NCBI GenBank assembly: GCA_963971575.1
Contig: OZ020616.1
Coordinates: 59,316,907-59,380,906, forward strand
Length of the DNA stretch: 64,000 bases
Source: Liopterus haemorrhoidalis
Lineage: Eukaryota > Arthropoda > Insecta > Coleoptera > Dytiscidae
Direction: 5' to 3'
Below the pieces are notes generated by a model, which made no database searches, was not told where the DNA came from, and saw nothing but the letters and a program-made list of their open reading frames with translations. Made by a program: the position numbers and the translations under genes. Positions 61,690 through 64,000 of the stretch are shown here, in pieces (within the stretch, counting starts at the first letter, position 1; every line of letters begins with the position of its first letter).

Positions 61690-62125
61690 TTTAAAAAGTA
61701 TTTGGAATAATGTATTTCAAATAATTTAAATATATTTGCAATACTAGAAGTAACTGACATACTAGTGAAATATTTGAAATACTAAATAAATATTTGTAAT
61801 ACTACGAGTTATTTGAAATACTAGGAACATATTTTTAATACACTAGGAAATATTTGAAATATTAGAAAAAAATTGAAATATTAGAAAGATATTTGTAATA
61901 CCAGGGAAATATTTGAAATAATAGAAAATATTTTAAATACTTAAAGGGTATTTCAAATACTGACATTTTTAAACAACAAATATCAAATAAAAATACCATT
62001 GAGAAAGAATTTGCAAATCCAAATACCAAGAGAATTTTTAAATATTTAGTAATCGAAATTAGAAATACAATATTTCAAATATCAGAAAGTAATTGAAATA
62101 CATTTTCAAATACTTTTATTTTAAA
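61690..62125 (-). repeat. Degenerate AAATATTTGAAATACTAG repeats
   Basis: The reverse complement gives ATTTCAAATATTTCCTAGT-type units, the same module that flanks and composes the 61-bp minisatellite of the rhotekin intron 31 kb away. Confidence 0.8.
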
Positions 62126-62167
62126 TATTCCCAGCTCTGATTATAGTGCCTAAGAAAATGACACTTA

Positions 62168-62343
62168 TAGGTCATTCCAAACTTTTAAGCGAAACTAAAT
62201 GGAATTTAAATTTTCTTAAGTTGTCACTAGTTAATTTTTTATATATTGAAGTTGGCTTTTCCTAAATAAAATGATCAGAAGCTTCAATTAATCGGTAAAA
62301 GTTACTAGATTTGAAAATCTAGTTCCGCCTAAAGAATTGCCTA
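62168..62343. mobile_element. 176-bp TA-flanked MITE of the TTCCAAACG family
   Basis: TAGGTCATTCCAAACTTTTA and the end CCGCCTAAAGAATTGCCTA are flanked by TA. It is a deleted relative of 19201-19593. Confidence 0.8.
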
Positions 62344-62527
62344 TATAAATCTAATTAATCAGAGTTATGTGGCAGGATATTTAATCCGACAGAAAAATAG
62401 TTTGCATATTCATCAGAAATCCAATATAGAATATTATGTTTTCTCTAAAAATTTTCCACATCCTTCATCCATATTAAATTTAAAATTTCCCATCCTGTCC
62501 ACGCATTGAAATCTCTTATAACATTAC

Positions 62528-62722
62528 CTCAAATCTGTTGTTGTTGTTGTTTCTCTGATTCCTGTTGTTGATTCTGTCTTCGCCCACAGTTATCACATGT
62601 CCCTTCCTATTGCTGTGCGTCACAGTCACCCTGTTCTCAAACCAGTGCTCCTCAAACTTGTCCTGAGAGGGGCAGCTCTGTTCTTCTTGTTCAGGAACAA
62701 TGTACAGTCTTATTCGATACAT
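62528..62722 (-). CDS. Candidate first coding exon, possibly alternative rhotekin N-terminus
   Basis: ATG at 62722 opens 65 codons: MYRIRLYIVPEQEEQSCPSQ, KFEEHWFENRVTVTHSNRKG and a run NNRNQRNNNNN. It ends in phase 0 at GAG|GTAATG. Rhotekin exon 2 (34697) accepts phase 0, so a splice to it would keep frame and replace the 46.7-kb exon. Alternative rhotekin N-termini are known in vertebrates. Equally, it may belong to an unrelated gene. No domain was recognised. Confidence 0.35.
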
Positions 62723-63084
62723 TTCGATAGTCTTACGCGCACATTTCAACTAGAATGTCATATGCCAGTTTTTAATTAACTATATTTACAAAAATTTCGA
62801 TATAGATATTAATATTTTTTCGTGTGAAATTTTAACAATGCAGATATTAAACTACATACTGTTCGATGATATTTCATTGTTAATATATGTATCTTTTCGC
62901 GTGCCCTAAATGAATAAGTTGGTTGGGAATCACTGATTTAAATAATATCCAGCCGGTGTAGGTAATTGACAGAGTTGTCTGAAGGTATTTGTTGAGAACT
63001 GTAATGCTCCAGATGTTATTAAGGGCGAAGCACTTAGTACTTATAAGTACTTTGGCAAATTTAGTTGGCTTTTGCATAAATAAA

Positions 63085-63540
63085 TCAAAACCAAAGTAAT
63101 GCGGATTGGTACCAATAACATCAACAGATTTTACATTAATGGCGAAGTCTTAGAAGATGTGGAAGAATTCTGCTACCTCGGTAGTGCAATAACGAAAGAT
63201 GGAGGAACTACAAGGGACGTAAACAAAATACTTAAAGCTCAAAAAGCATTTGGCTTGTTGAAATAAGTCTGGAAATCCAATAAGATCTCTCGTAACACTA
63301 AGCATATTTAAAACCAATGTAAAATCAGTTCTGATGGCTGCGAAACTTTGAAAGTCACTAACGAAATTACCCATAAACTCCAAGTTTTTACTAACAGATG
63401 TCTGCGCAGAATTTTTCGCATTACTTGGTCATATCATATTCCCAGTACTCATCTTTGGGAATCGACAGCACAAGAACCTATCCACTTGGAAATTCAGGCA
63501 AGAAAGTGGAACTGGATTGGGCATACCCTCCGGAAGCTCA
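63085..63540 (+). pseudogene. RTE/jockey-type LINE ORF2 C-terminal fragment
   Basis: The translation has VLEDVEEFCYLGSAITKDGG, KLQVFTNRCLRRIFRITWS, and QARKWNWIGHTLRKLK, with stops and a frameshift between. This is the familiar segment after the reverse transcriptase of RTE-like LINEs. It is truncated at about 63540, where the 150-bp tandem array starts. Confidence 0.85.
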
Positions 63541-63544
63541 AATG

Positions 63545-64000
63545 TTTTATTTAAATACATTTTTATGATTCGATAAATGTTTGTAGAGTTATGGCGGGAA
63601 AACTCAAAAAATTAAAAATTTTAATAACTCCCTTATTGATTTAACAGCAAAATATGTAACACAAATATTGTCTTAAATTAAAAGACAAATCTTTTATTTA
63701 AATACATTTTTTTGATTCGATAAATGTTTGTAGAGTTATGGTGGGAAAACTCCAAAAAATAAAAATTTTAATAACTCCCTTATTATTGACTTAACAGCAA
63801 AATATGTAACACAAATATTGTCTTAAATTAAAAGACAAATCTTTTATTTAAATACATTTTTTTGATTCGATAAATGTTTGTAGAGTTATGGTGGGAAAAC
63901 TCCAAAAAATAAAAATTTTAATAACTCCCTTATTATTGACTTAACAGCAAAATATGTAACACAAATATTGTCTTAAATTAAAAGACAAAACTTTTATTTA
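63545..64000 (+). repeat. 150-bp tandem repeat running off the window end
   Basis: TTTTATTTAAATACATTTTT begins at 63545, 63692, 63842 and 63992. Unit lengths are therefore 147, 150 and 150 bp, with a 3-bp insertion (TATTGAC) in later units. Units two and three are nearly identical. A degenerate inverted relative lies at 8660-8940. Confidence 0.95.

Overview
The window is AT-rich animal DNA with spliced genes. It is almost certainly from an insect: it has a head-to-head pair of secreted ferritin genes with an iron-responsive element in the heavy-chain leader, a prominin-like gene, several mariner/Tc1 relics, and many short non-autonomous transposons. I cannot name the order from sequence alone. 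I checked all exon junctions by eye for splice signals and reading-frame phase.

Layout. (1) 93-3411 (+): the last four exons of the DEAH-box splicing helicase DHX15/Prp43. (2) 5252-18103 (-, perhaps to 18802): a twelve-exon prominin-like membrane protein, convergent with DHX15, whose introns hold mariner, Tc1, LINE and MITE relics. (3) 20241-21035 (-) and 21855-23119 (+): ferritin light-chain and heavy-chain homologues, divergent from about 0.8 kb of shared upstream DNA. (4) 23590-26222: a long inverted-repeat element filled with tandem repeats. (5) 26395-26770 (+): a HIG1-domain protein of the HIGD2A type. (6) 27251-46740 (-): rhotekin in five coding exons that sum to exactly 520 codons plus stop. 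Its last intron holds 46 copies of a 61-bp minisatellite, and its 11.9-kb first intron is packed with transposons. (7) 46.8-64 kb: mostly repeats and LINE remnants, with three orphan candidate exons on the minus strand near 56.7, 58.4 and 62.6 kb. The last of these could be an alternative rhotekin start.

How the genes relate. The two ferritins build one secreted iron-storage shell. Only the heavy chain carries the ferroxidase ligands and only its mRNA shows an iron-responsive element, so their shared upstream DNA and separate translational control fit together. The other genes (splicing helicase, prominin, respiratory supercomplex factor, Rho effector) have no evident shared pathway.

The most notable non-genic structure is the repeat landscape. 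It includes at least seven hAT-type MITEs with exact 8-bp target duplications, several nested insertions whose empty sites can be read from a paralogous copy or from the host element, a 230-bp-arm foldback element, a near-perfect 68-bp spacerless palindrome, and a minisatellite with two different higher-order periods. I found no CRISPR array, rRNA gene or intact autonomous transposon. The tRNA-like sequences look like SINE pieces.
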